Assembly: GCA_002179805.1 (NCBI GenBank)
Contig: NAVB01000419.1
Coordinates: 1 to 36,219, forward strand
Reading direction: 5' to 3'
Origin: Acanthamoeba lenticulata
Lineage: Eukaryota > Discosea > Longamoebia > Acanthamoebidae
DNA length: 36,219 nt
Below, piece by piece: positions 19,013-29,049 of the stretch. Within the stretch, counting starts at the first letter, position 1; each line of letters starts with the position of its first letter. The position numbers were made by a program, and so were the translations under genes. Under the pieces are notes generated by a model. The model did no database searches. It was given only the letters and a program-made list of their open reading frames with translations, and was not told the DNA's origin.

Positions 19013-20713
19013 CTAGTCCTGCTTGAGGTTGCCCTGCGCGTCGAAGAAGCGGTTCTTCCTCTTGAAGAAGGTGGCGAAGCGCCACGCGACGCCCACGGCC
19101 GTCAGGTACTTGATATACCGCCCGCTGCCGCTCGCCGCCCTGTGCGAGACCATCCATCACAAGGCTCCCGTCATCATCTTCACCTTCCCTTCACCATCAT
19201 CATCTGCTTTCGTCATGGCCATGGGCAGGCGAGCACCTGATGCGCGGCACGAGCCACTGGGCCACCGTGTGCGGGCGCTCGGCCAGGATGTTGAAGATCC
19301 GGAGCACACGCGGCTCTCTGCTCGCGCAATGACCATTTATCAAAATATAAAATTAAATATTTTTTAAATTATAAAATTAAAAGCAAAAAGTGGTTTACCG
19401 GTTGCCGGAGAGGAGGAGGTCGGTGAGGACCATGCCGGGGGAGAGCGTGTGGACGCCCACGTTGGTCCCGGCGGTCTCCTTGACGAGCGACTTCATGAGC
19501 TGCGGGAGGGCCGCCTTCGTCGCGCCGTACGTCGCAAAGTTGGGCGTCGCCTGTCCCGCCACCGCCCGGCGCCGCACACGCACACAAGCACACGCGCGTC
19601 ACGTCACCAAACACGCACAAACACACGCGTGTTAGGCCGGAGACGCACCATGCCGCTGGCACCAGCGCCGTCCATGTTAAACACATGGCCGGGCTTCGGC
19701 TGCTCGAGCATGGCGTTGATGGCCACCTTGCAGCCCAGAAGCGTGCCCACCAGGTTGGTCTCCGCCACTGCATTTATCCAACCAACCAATCAGCCAACGA
19801 CAAGCGATGCTGACGTCAGCCGCGTCGCCACAGCCACCGAGTGCGGGCGGGGGGGGGGTAGGGCGGACCAGCGCGCAGGACGTGATCGGGTGTCTTGTGG
19901 AGCGGCGCCTTCTCGGTCTGCGTGATGCCCCTGAGGCGAGGAAGCGGCCCCGTGTTAGCTCTGACGACAATGATCATAAGGACGAGAGGAGGAAGGGGGG
20001 AGGGATGAAGGTGGCGCACGCGTTGTTGATCCAGATGTCGATGTGCCCCAGGTGCTGCTTGGCGTAGTCGGCCAGCGCGCGCAGGGACTCCTCTACAGCC
20101 GGTTCTCAGCTCCCAACAAGCAAACGTGATGATGATCATGATGGAATGGACGTACCGCTGGTCACGTCGGCGGCGCATCCAACGACCTTGGGCTTGCTGC
20201 CCGTGGTCGTGTGCTGGCGCGTCAGCTCGGCCACGACCTCGTCCACCTGCTTCCCGCTGCGGCCACAAAACAATTTAAAATCAATTTAGAAAAAAGAATA
20301 GAATTGGGTGTGGGGGGACGTACTGTCTGCTCGAGATGACCACCTGTAGTGCACCACACCACAGCCCAGCGACCGTGAGATGCGCTCATGAGCCAAAGCC
20401 CCAGCCCACCCCCAGTGGCAGAACGTACGTTGTCGCCCAAGGCCAGAAACTCCTTGGCCAGCGCGAGCCCGATGCCCTTGGTGCTCCCTTTTGGCGGAGG
20501 CACCACTTATGTGAGTTGCAAGCCCCCATCTTCTTCATGGAAAGCAGGCCGAGTAGAAATGGGGGCACCTGTGATGAGTACGTTGAGACCAGGCGGGCGC
20601 TTGAAGCGCCCTTTGACGTCAGGATCGCAAGGGTGATCAAACAAGAAGAGGCGTCCAGCCCGCATCACCGCCAGCACTGCGAGCACCAAAGCACAAACCA
20701 CCAACCACCACAT
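19013..20713 (-). CDS. NYC1/NOL-like short-chain dehydrogenase (chlorophyll b reductase-like)
   Basis: An NAD(P)-dependent oxidoreductase. From ATG 20713: an N-terminal membrane anchor (WWLVVCALVLAVLAVM), RPPGLNVLITG spliced to STKGIGLALAKEFLALGDNV (the TGxxxGIG cofactor motif), VVISSRQ, KPKVVGCAADVT, HIDIWINNAG (NNAG motif), a phase-consistent run of exons with ETNLVGTLLGCKVAINAML and GHVFNMDGAGASGM, then ATPNFATYGATKAAL with the catalytic YxxxK, GVHTLSPGMVLTDLLLSGN, NILAERPHTVAQWLVPRI and GRYIKYLTAVGVAWR. The NMDGAG and SPGMVLTDLLLSG blocks are typical of plant NYC1/NOL chlorophyll b reductases, but the family also occurs where no chlorophyll is made. The substrate here is unknown. Stop TAG at 19015-19013. 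An AT-rich intron lies at about 19330-19398 and CA/CG-rich introns at 19555-19650. Confidence 0.85.
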
Positions 20714-20772
20714 GTGTGCGCCTCTCGCTCTACAACGTTTCTTCTGCTTTCTTTTTCTCTTTGATTTCTTTG

Positions 20773-20778
20773 TTTATT
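20773..20778 (-). terminator. Poly-A signal of MED13
   Basis: AATAAA on the minus strand, about 45 bases past the MED13 stop. The 109-bp spacer 20714-20822 must also hold the SDR promoter. Confidence 0.5.
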
Positions 20779-20822
20779 TCTCATCAGCAAAATTTGGTCA
20801 AGAATTCGAGGCATGGCCACCC

Positions 20823-23800
20823 TCAAGGAGAAGACGACGAGCCCGAGGCAGGCGCCAGGAAGTGGAGGGGCAGCGGCGAGAGACGGCGCCCGGTGGCCGC
20901 GGAGAGGGAAAGCCAAGACAGCCGGTGATAGTCCCGCCCGACCTCGCGCAGCACGGCCTCGTGCTCGCCGCTGCTCCACTGGTTCTCGGTCGACGTCCAC
21001 ACCACCAGCGAGATCTGTTTCCATTTATTTAATTTTTTGTATTTTGTTAGCGCGCGTGTCGTGCGGTGGTGTCTTGGAGCGCGTGTGTGTCGTGCGGGAG
21101 CGTACCACGAGCGTGCCGGTGCCGGCGGGCCATCGCACGTGGAACTGCGAGAGGGACGGGTTCAGCAGCGCGATGGACGCCAGCGGCGCCGCCGCGTTCG
21201 GGTCGGCCTGCGCGCCCACGCTGCCGGGCGCTGGTGGCGGTCGCGGAAGCAGATACTGCACCGCACGACACACACGCGCGCAACACGACACGACACACAC
21301 ACGCGCGCGCACGGTGAGTCTAGCGCCCCAGCCGGCCACGAGCGCGGGCGTCGTCGTACGGAGCTGCCCAGGTGGAGCGAGGACGACGTGCGCCAGGCCT
21401 CGAAGAGCTCGAGCTCGAGGGCCCGGTGGGCGTGGCTGTGGGCCTCGCTCGGCTCGGCCTCGCCCGGCTGCGACGACGACTGGGAAGACGACGACGAGGA
21501 CGAGGACGAGGCCAGCGAGGACAGGTCGGGCAGGAGGTCGCCGTTGAGGGCCGGGAGGAGGTCAAAGTGCGGGTGCGGGGTGACCTGCACCACCGCCACG
21601 GAGGACACACGCGCGCGGCCGGCGCGCGCGCCGCCCGCGCGCCACGACGCCACGAGCCCCTCCCACTCTGCCGTGTACGCGCAAGTGTGAGCTACACACA
21701 CACACACACACAGACACACGCGCGTGCGTGTGCGGTGGGCGTGTGTGCGCACCCTGGGCCTCGGCGGCGGTCAGCTGGCCGAGCTTGCCAATGACGATCC
21801 GCCACGTCGTCGACACGCGCGCTCTGCCGCCGCCCGTCAGTCGCGATGATGATGATGAAGATGATGAGGATGATGATGGTGATGAAGAGGACGACGTACA
21901 TGGCCATGAGGGCGCACTGCCACAGCTGGGCCAGGGCATGGGTCGAGTCGAGGTAGAGCGACTGCCGCAACTCGCCGCGCGCGTCGGTGAGCGTGGCGAT
22001 CACCAGCAGCGGCACCTGCGGCGACGACTGCGACGAGTAGGCCACATGCAGCACGAACGGCGCCGAGGCCGCGGCTGACGACGACGACAAGGACAAGGAC
22101 GACGCGTCGGGCTCGGCCAGCACGAACACGGGCTCGTACAGCTTCTCGCCCGACTGTGGTGACGACACGCGGCGGCATTTGGAGAACACGGAGAAGGCAA
22201 GGTCGCGCAGACTCGATCCCGTCCTGCGCACACACGCGCACGCACGAAACACACGCGCGTGTCAGGCGCACGACACACGCATGGCACACGCGCGCGCGGG
22301 GAGGGGAGGCGGGACCAGGGCTCGAGGAGGAGGGCGGCGGGCAGGATCTGGAAGGTGATGTTGAGGTGGGGCAGGTCCTTGGACGCGCGCAGGAGCGGCA
22401 CCACGCAGCGCAGCAGCTCCTGCGGCGTCGGTCGGCTCCCGGGCGCCGCCGTGGCCGTGGCCGCTGCGGCCGCCGCGCCGTTGGCAGGCGCCACTAGCGG
22501 GCTCGGGTCCACCACGTACACGACCACGCAGCCCTCGGTGTGCCTGTGTGCACACGCGCGCGAACGCACACACGGTGAGCACGACACACGCGCGTGTGGG
22601 ATGACGTGGCATCGTACGATTGGTTGTTGCCGGAGCGCCATTGGTGGCGCAGCTCGTGGGCCAGCTGCTTGGCGGTTCGCCGATAGGACCGCAGCGGCGG
22701 CTCGGCGTCGAGCAGCTCCACCCTGCCGTCGTCGGTGAGCCCAGAAAGGCGGTGTCGACAAGAATGAAGAAGTAGAAGAAGAGGAAGAAGCGTACCAGCG
22801 GAGGTGATCCTCGCCAGCGGGCTCGTGTGTGCCGAGGTTGGCCGTGTGGTAGGTGGCTGTGAGGTCGCGCAGGAAGCTCGGCAGCGCGCGGTTCATGACG
22901 GGCTCGCTGGGTACCAGCGCGTAGTAGACCACGTTCTTCCTGCTCGCGGTCAAAATGTGAACAATGTGCGACGTACCAAAAACAAAATTGTTGACATTCC
23001 TGGAGCAGGAGCGCGTACTTGGGGGCGTAGGGCTCGAGAAGGGCTTTTTCCCACAGGCGGATGGCGGATGGTGGGACTTGAAGCCACTCGTCACGGAAGC
23101 CCACCACGAGCAGCGGTGGTGTCAGCTCCTCCAGCTCCGTACGCTCTTCCTCTGCTCGCCTCCTCGTGAGCTCTACAAAGCATTTTAAAAATGCAACAAA
23201 ACAGGGAAAAACGCAAGAATTCCAAAAATGAAAAACGTACGATTCCACTGTGTGAGGCTGAGTGGCCCGATGACGTTGAAGCCGCCCTCGCCGATACCGG
23301 CGCCGACGCTGGAGAAGGCGTCGTCGTTCTGGAGTTGCATCTGTTGTTGTTGCTGTTGTTGCTGCTGCAGGTGCTGGGCGCAGGCGTTGAGCGCCTGGCC
23401 CACGGTGGCGAGGGCGTGCATGAGGCCTTCGGCGCGCGACTGCCACCGGGCCTGCGCCGCGACCGCCTTGTCCTTGCGGTACTGCTGCACCAGCGCAAAC
23501 AGCGGATCGGCCGTTGTCTCACTCTCTGTTGACGTCGCCGTCGCCGTCGCCGTCATCGTCGTCGTCGCCGTTGTCGTCATGAGCATGTTGACGCCAGCGG
23601 TGGCGGCGGCGGCCCCGCGGAGGGCAGCGGCCACGACGTCAGGGCCGAGGGCGCCGGCGCCGGCCGTTGACGCCGGCGGCGAGTCGTCGACAAGGGAGAG
23701 GCCCGACATGTCGATGCCGAGGAGGAGCATGTCGAACGTGGAGCTGCATTGCTGCATGACCACCTCCCGCACGATCAGCGTGTCGAGCTCCGACAACTCG

Positions 23801-26564
23801 TCGCTGTCGTCGCCCTCCTCCAGCTGCGCCTGCCGCTGCCGCGCCGCCGCCGTCGCTGCCTCGTCATCGTCGCCGGCCGCCATCGTCATCGTCATCGCCG
23901 GACTCAGCGAGTTGCGCGACGCGCACTTGGGCGAGAGGAGGTCGTCCGACGTCGACGTCGACGACGAGACGGCCGGCGACTTGAGGAGCGGCGTGGCCGC
24001 GGCCGAAGACGCCGCCGAGAGGAGGGCCGTGGCCGTCGTGGTCGTGGCCGTGGACGTCGTCGACGACGTGGACGATGTCGACGAGATGCGCTTCCACCAG
24101 CGGAAGCTGAGCGGGGCCGGCGACTGCGTGCCGCCGGGCGATGACGTCGACGTCGACGACGTTGTCGACAGCGAGGCCGGCCGGTAGGCGTAGCGCGCGT
24201 GCGGCGGCGTCGGCGGGATCATTAGCGGCGAGTAGCCCGACGGCCACAGGTGCAGCAGCAGCCGCTCGTTCGCCGGCCGCCCGGCCGCCGTTGTCGTCGT
24301 TGTCGTGGAAGCTGCCGCCGAGTCGTCGTCGACGTCGGCGCCGCCGGCGGCGGCATTGTTGTCGTCGGCGGTGGCCGCAGCCAGCAGAGCCGGCGAGATG
24401 GGCATGGCCGCCGCCGCGGCGCCGCCGTCGTCCGATGACGTCGCCATCACGTCGGCCGCCAGCAGCAGCGCGGCGTCGTCTGCCGGTCCGCCGACGGCCT
24501 CCAACAGCGCCGCCGGGTCGGCCTTAATCGCGCCAAACTGATCAAACGGCGAGCCGAGCGCCACGGCCATGGCCGCGGGCTCCTCCTTGATCGACGCTGC
24601 CGCCGCCGCCGCCGCCGCGGCAGCGGCGGCCGTGGCGTTGGCCGAGTCCTCAGTCGAGAGCGACCGGATCAGAGACTCAAAGTCGATGTCGATGTCGTTA
24701 GAGTCGTCGTTGAGCAGATACCAGGCGTCGTCGTCCTTGGCCGCCGCCTTGCCGCCCGGCCGGCCGGTCGGTGCCGCGGCCTGCGGCGCGGCGGATGGCG
24801 CCGGCGCCGGAGTTACTGGCTCCGGCTCGGACTTGACGGCCGCCGGCAGGTCGGCCGACGGCACGACGGGCGAGGCGCCGGCGCCGGCGGACGATGGCGC
24901 CGGTGGCGAGACGAGGCCGCCCGACGGCGACGTGTAGAGCAGCGGGGAGGCGATCTCGCTGCCCGTGTGCGGCCGCGCGCGTTTGTGCGCGCGTGCGTCG
25001 GCCGGAAGGTCGGCAAAGGGCGACAGCACGGCGGCGTCGCGCTTGACGCCCGACGACGAAGCCTCCATCTCCATCGCGTCGCCGGCGGCGCTGCCGGTCG
25101 GCGAGGTCAACGCGCTGCCGGCGGACGGGCGGGGCGCTGCCCAGTCCTCCCTGCATGAGCGCACGACACGACACGACACACGCACGCGTGTGTGTTGTAA
25201 GATACCGCACGACACGACACACAAAGGGGGGGAGGAAGCGCACTCTTCCGCAGATGAGGTGCTGAAGCCGAGTTGGTCGATCAGGACCTGCGCGAGGACG
25301 TCCGAGGACGACAGCGCGTGCGGCGGCGCCGAGTCGTCCTCGCCGCCGTCGCGCGTGTGTCGTGCGCGTGTCGTGTCTCCCACGCGCGGCGCCAGGCCGC
25401 GTCGGCCCTCCTCGTCCTTCTCTTCCCTCTCGTCCTCACTTTCCTCGTCCTCCTCCTCGTCGTCATTCTTATCATTCTTTGGCTTTTTGTCGTTCTTTCT
25501 GATTTTGCTGTTGGCGCGCTCGTCGGCGCGCGTCTTCTGGTGGAGCGCGTGTGCGTCCGGAGCGCGCGTGCGCGCGTGGCCCACGCTGCAGTAAAAACCC
25601 AGCCGGTCGCCGTAGGCGAACACGCTGAGGCGGCACACGATGGTCGTCGCTGGGCCCGCGCCGGGCCCGCGGCGCGCCGACAGGGACGAGGGGCACGCAA
25701 AGCCGTCGGCCCGCTTCTCAAAGCCTCGCGTCACGAGGAACCTGAGTGTGTGTGTGCGTGTGTGTTATGTGTCCGTCGCACACACACGTGTCGTGTCGTG
25801 CGCTCGTGCGGCGCGTACCATTCCAAGAGCTGCTGGAGGGCGGTGATGAGGCGCTCCGTCGTCGCCGGGTCGTCGCCATCGCCTCCCCACAAGCCCCGGT
25901 CGTCCTCTGCCGCGCGCGTGCGTGCGGTCGTGTGTGCGCATGAGCCAAACAAAACACACGCGCGCACATACACACACACGCGCGCGCACACGCACCCTGG
26001 AGAAGGCCAAACTGGTGGTGGTGGGCGCTGAGGAGAAAGGCGGCGAGGAGGGTCGGGGCGCCAAAGGCCCAGAGGCGCGGGACCGTGATCACGGTCGAGG
26101 CGGCGCCGCCGATCGCGTGGGCCCCGTGCAGGGGGTCGCCCTCGCCGGCGACGTCGAGCATGGAGGCCGCGACGTCCTCCTCGCTGTGCTGCTCGACCAG
26201 CGCCGGAAAGCCCGCCGCGAGCAGGACCGCGAGGGCGGCCTCGAGGTCCTCGGTCGAGGGCCCGGTCCATCGGCGCCATTCGAGCTCCCGCCGCCCCTCT
26301 CCGTTCCGCTCCTGCAGCCCCTCCTATTTATTTTGTTATTTATTTATAAATATTTATGATTTTTAAAATCGCATCAGAAAAAATCAATTCAAGGTCGTAG
26401 CGTGCAAGCACCGATTGGTTTGAAAAGAATCAATTGAAAGAAAATTTAAAAATAAAATAAATGGGAATTGCGGTCCGCATTTTGAATAAAAAAGCAAAAG
26501 CGCATCGGCCTGCTGCGGGGCGAGCGGGCGGTACCACGAGGAAGATGTTTGTGTGGGCTGGCAT
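20823..26564 (-). CDS. MED13: Mediator complex subunit 13 (CDK8 module)
   Basis: MED13 links the CDK8 kinase module to core Mediator in the nucleus. About 14 exons: 26564-26535, 26311-25997, about 25910-25819, 25741-25258, 25151-23243, 23174-23021, 22940-22795, 22725-22620, 22545-22318, 22225-21899, 21822-21752, 21668-21357, 21256-21106 and 21013-20823 (stop TGA). The C-terminal half is diagnostic: LLVVGFRDEWLQVPPSAIRL, LWEKALLEPYAPK, VVYYALVPSEPVMNRALPSF with FLRDLTATY, TFQILPAALLL, and near the end QFHVRWPAGTGTLV and YHRLSWLSLSAATGRRL-SPLPLHF. The proposed start (TNIFLV, then LEWRRW) resembles the family N-terminus but is only 10 codons. The middle exon is long, acidic and low-complexity, with a Gln run (23337-23371), Ala runs and a likely nuclear signal (HKRARP). 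Divergent with the F-box gene. Identity is secure; the first exon is not. Confidence 0.88.
23337..23371 (-). repeat. CAG/CAA repeat coding polyglutamine in MED13
   Basis: Mixed CAG and CAA codons give about nine Gln, one Met and a further Gln-rich stretch. Mixed codons suggest a stable tract. MED13 and other Mediator subunits often carry such runs. Confidence 0.8.
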
Positions 26565-26801
26565 CGTGTCTGCCGTGAGGACCGGGGCAATCGCTGGGGC
26601 GAGCTTTCAAGGACTTGAAGAACGCTCGCTGGCCCCCGAGATCTGCCAGCGCAGCAAAAAGGCCAACAACACGGTCAACGAGAAAGAAAATCAATGAGAA
26701 AATCAACAACGACAAAAAATTATCTAAACTTTTTTTATTCTAAAAAAAAAACTATCTTGCCTTTTTCGTTGCTCGTTACCGGTTGAGGAGAAAAACTCGC
26801 C
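26565..26801. promoter_or_regulatory. Divergent promoter region, MED13 and F-box genes
   Basis: 237 bp between the proposed MED13 start and the F-box ATG. The part beside the F-box gene is AT-rich (long A and T runs at 26727-26765). A 78-codon plus-strand frame at 26461-26697 overlaps the MED13 first exon and shows no family. Confidence 0.4.
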
Positions 26802-29000
26802 ATGGACCCTGAAGCACTCAACGCCAGGATTGAAGGTAAAAGAAGAAGGAGGTGGTTGTGTCCTTGGTTCTTGGTTCAGACCTCACGTGTGGTGTGAGGG
26901 CCAGGCTTGCCCAATGAGATCGTGCTCCACTTGCTCCAGTGGCTCGCGCCGAGCGACGTTCTGGCGGTCGCTTGCACGAGCCACCACATGCGCGGGCTCG
27001 CGCTGGACCCGAGCTTTTGGCGGTAAAACACCGCCCACACTCTGTGTGCGCGCGTCTTCTTGCTGACGCTGGTCACTGACAGGAACGAGTGCGTGCGACT
27101 GATGAAGCAGCGTCCAGAGCTCCTCTCCAACTATAACACCATATTCGACAACAACAACAACAACAACGCAGAGGAAGGAGCCAACAAGGACGTCCAACCT
27201 CAAGACGGGGAAGAAGAAGAGGAGGAAGAGGTGGAGCAAGGGCGCAAGTGGTGGCGCCGCTACTTTGGCCTTCGCCACTGCCTCTTTGGTGCGTTTGCCT
27301 TTTGAGCTCCTCGTCCTCGGCTCAACGCGTGACCAACGCGAGTTGTACATGTCGTGTCAGGCGTCCAAGTGGTGCATCTAGACTGCGGCCCGTTCATCTC
27401 GTGCCTCGCCTCGGCGCCGCCCAGTGGCTCCTCTCGCGGCGGCGGCGGCGGCGCACAGGCCACCACCACGATGGCGGCCTACACGCGCGGCCTCTGCGTG
27501 CAGCGGCCCGGCGAGGCGGCAACGCAAGTCGACTGCGAACAGACCCTGCGGGCGCCTGTCCACGTTGGCCGGCCCTGTGCCTCGCGGCCCAACCCGGCGA
27601 GGCGCTGCTCGTCATCGGTCTGACCTCGAAGCGCGTGCTGCGGACCATGGTGGGCGTCGCCTTGGCCGCGGCTGACGACGAGCACGTCGTCGTGTGGCGG
27701 CGGCGAGCCGCAGAGTATCCGGTCCTCGAGGCCTACGCGCGCCACCACGACGGCGATGACGACGGCGCCGTGGAACGCGACGGCGGGATCGCTGCCATGC
27801 CGCGATGGTCGGTGCGGCTGGGCACCAAGTACTCGCCGGCGCCAAGGGAGATGGCCGTGGACTCGCGCACCACCGTCGGCGGCCAGGGTCTCGTGGTGGT
27901 GAACATGAACGACAAGTGGACCGTGTACGCGTTGGCCGACGGCAAACAGTTGTGCATGTTTGCGCACCAAGAAAAGAAGATCGTCTCGGAGACGGCGGCA
28001 TCGCCTATGATGGCGACACCGAGCTCAACGTTGCCCCGGCTCATGGCCCGCCACTTGTCGGTGAACTTGGGGCAGAAGGGCGCTCCCCAGTTGCTGCCGC
28101 CCAGAACAGTCCATCTCGCTCCGCATCACATCGTTCTCGTTCGCGCGGACCAGCTGCTCGGTGAGTGCGTGTGTGCCTGCGCGCGTGTGAATGTTTGCGT
28201 TGTGGAGACAACCAACTGTGAATGCTCACAAGAGTCATGATGTTCATGACACCAGTCGTGTGGAAAGAGAGCCTGTTCTACTCGAGGGCCTCGTCTGCCT
28301 CGCTGGTGGTGAGCAAGCTGCCGGGCGCATGGCAAAGCGTATGGCTGCACCCGTCGACGGCGCTCCTTGCGGCGGCGTCGCAGAAAGAGCTGGCCTGCTG
28401 GAACTTGTCCGGCGCCACGGTCTGACTTGTCTTGTTCTCTTCTCCTTCGTTCCATGTTTGGTATCGATCTTCTCGCTGACCACGCACATACACAGGAGCC
28501 CACGTTGGCGTATGTCCACCAACTACCGGAACTGCCTCTCTCGGCGTGCGGTTTCTGCTTCGACGGGTGCGTTACTGTGTAGAAACAATTTTAATATCAT
28601 TTTTAAAATCATCGAAATAAAAAAACTAAACAAAACCTCCTCTCCACATCAGACGCCGGCTCGTGGTTTGGTTTGTGTCCCGTTCAGGCGACTACAAGGT
28701 GAGTTCACACAAAAAAACAACTTTTTGGACATTTTTCAAATTTTTTAGGCGGCGGAGTGGGGGATCGCAGTGCTGGCGTTCACCGCCGGATGGAAGAAGC
28801 CCGCGTGCTATCGGCTGCCGCTGCCGTATCGTCACGTGTTGGACGACGTGGCGATGCTTCCGGGCGGCCCAGTCGCCATCGCGGGTCGCTTGGTCATGCG
28901 CGGCTCGAAGGATTGGCTCTCCCTGTCCCGGGCGCTCTACCTTCTTTCTACGTTGGACGAACATCAAATCTTGCATGAAAATGGCAAAAATATACTATAA
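26802..29000 (+). CDS. F-box protein with beta-propeller-like C-terminal region, one frame break
   Basis: F-box proteins recruit substrates to SCF ubiquitin ligases. Exons 26802-26835, 26905-27022, 27083-27288, 27361-28160, 28235-28419, 28496-28566, 28653-28698 and 28749-29000. The F-box reads LPNEIVLHLLQWLAPSDVLAVA then C-HHMRGLALDPSFWR. After it come a basic or acidic linker with an Asn run (27151-27168) and a Glu run, then strands such as VVHLDCGPFISCLASAPP, LLVIGLTSKRVL, DEHVVVWRR, GLVVVNMNDKWTVYALADGK, SVWLHPSTALLAAASQKELA and WGIAVLAFTAGWKKP. Alternating hydrophobic strands suggest a propeller; no clear WD or Kelch repeat. The exon 27361-28160 changes frame between about 27541 and 27590, and the summed exon length is one base short of a whole number of codons. 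This is a real frameshift, a sequence error, or a missed tiny intron. A poly-A signal lies at 29056, inside the neighbouring gene's last codons. Confidence 0.75.
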
Positions 29001-29049
29001 ATCATTGTAATAATGTTAATTGTAATAATAATACTAAAATCAAAACATT

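Noticed and set aside
23228..24541. Long plus-strand open frames opposite MED13 (Val/Arg/Ser-rich)
   Set aside because: They mirror a GC-rich, low-complexity MED13 exon; no family content, and MED13 homology fixes the minus strand.
19550..25998. Telomere-like or satellite array reading of the CACACG/CGCGTG tracts
   Set aside because: The tracts are short, irregular and bounded by splice sites of recognisable genes, so they are intron content.
26461..26697. 78-codon plus-strand ORF upstream of the F-box gene
   Set aside because: No homology, no codon bias, and it overlaps the proposed MED13 first exon and intron.
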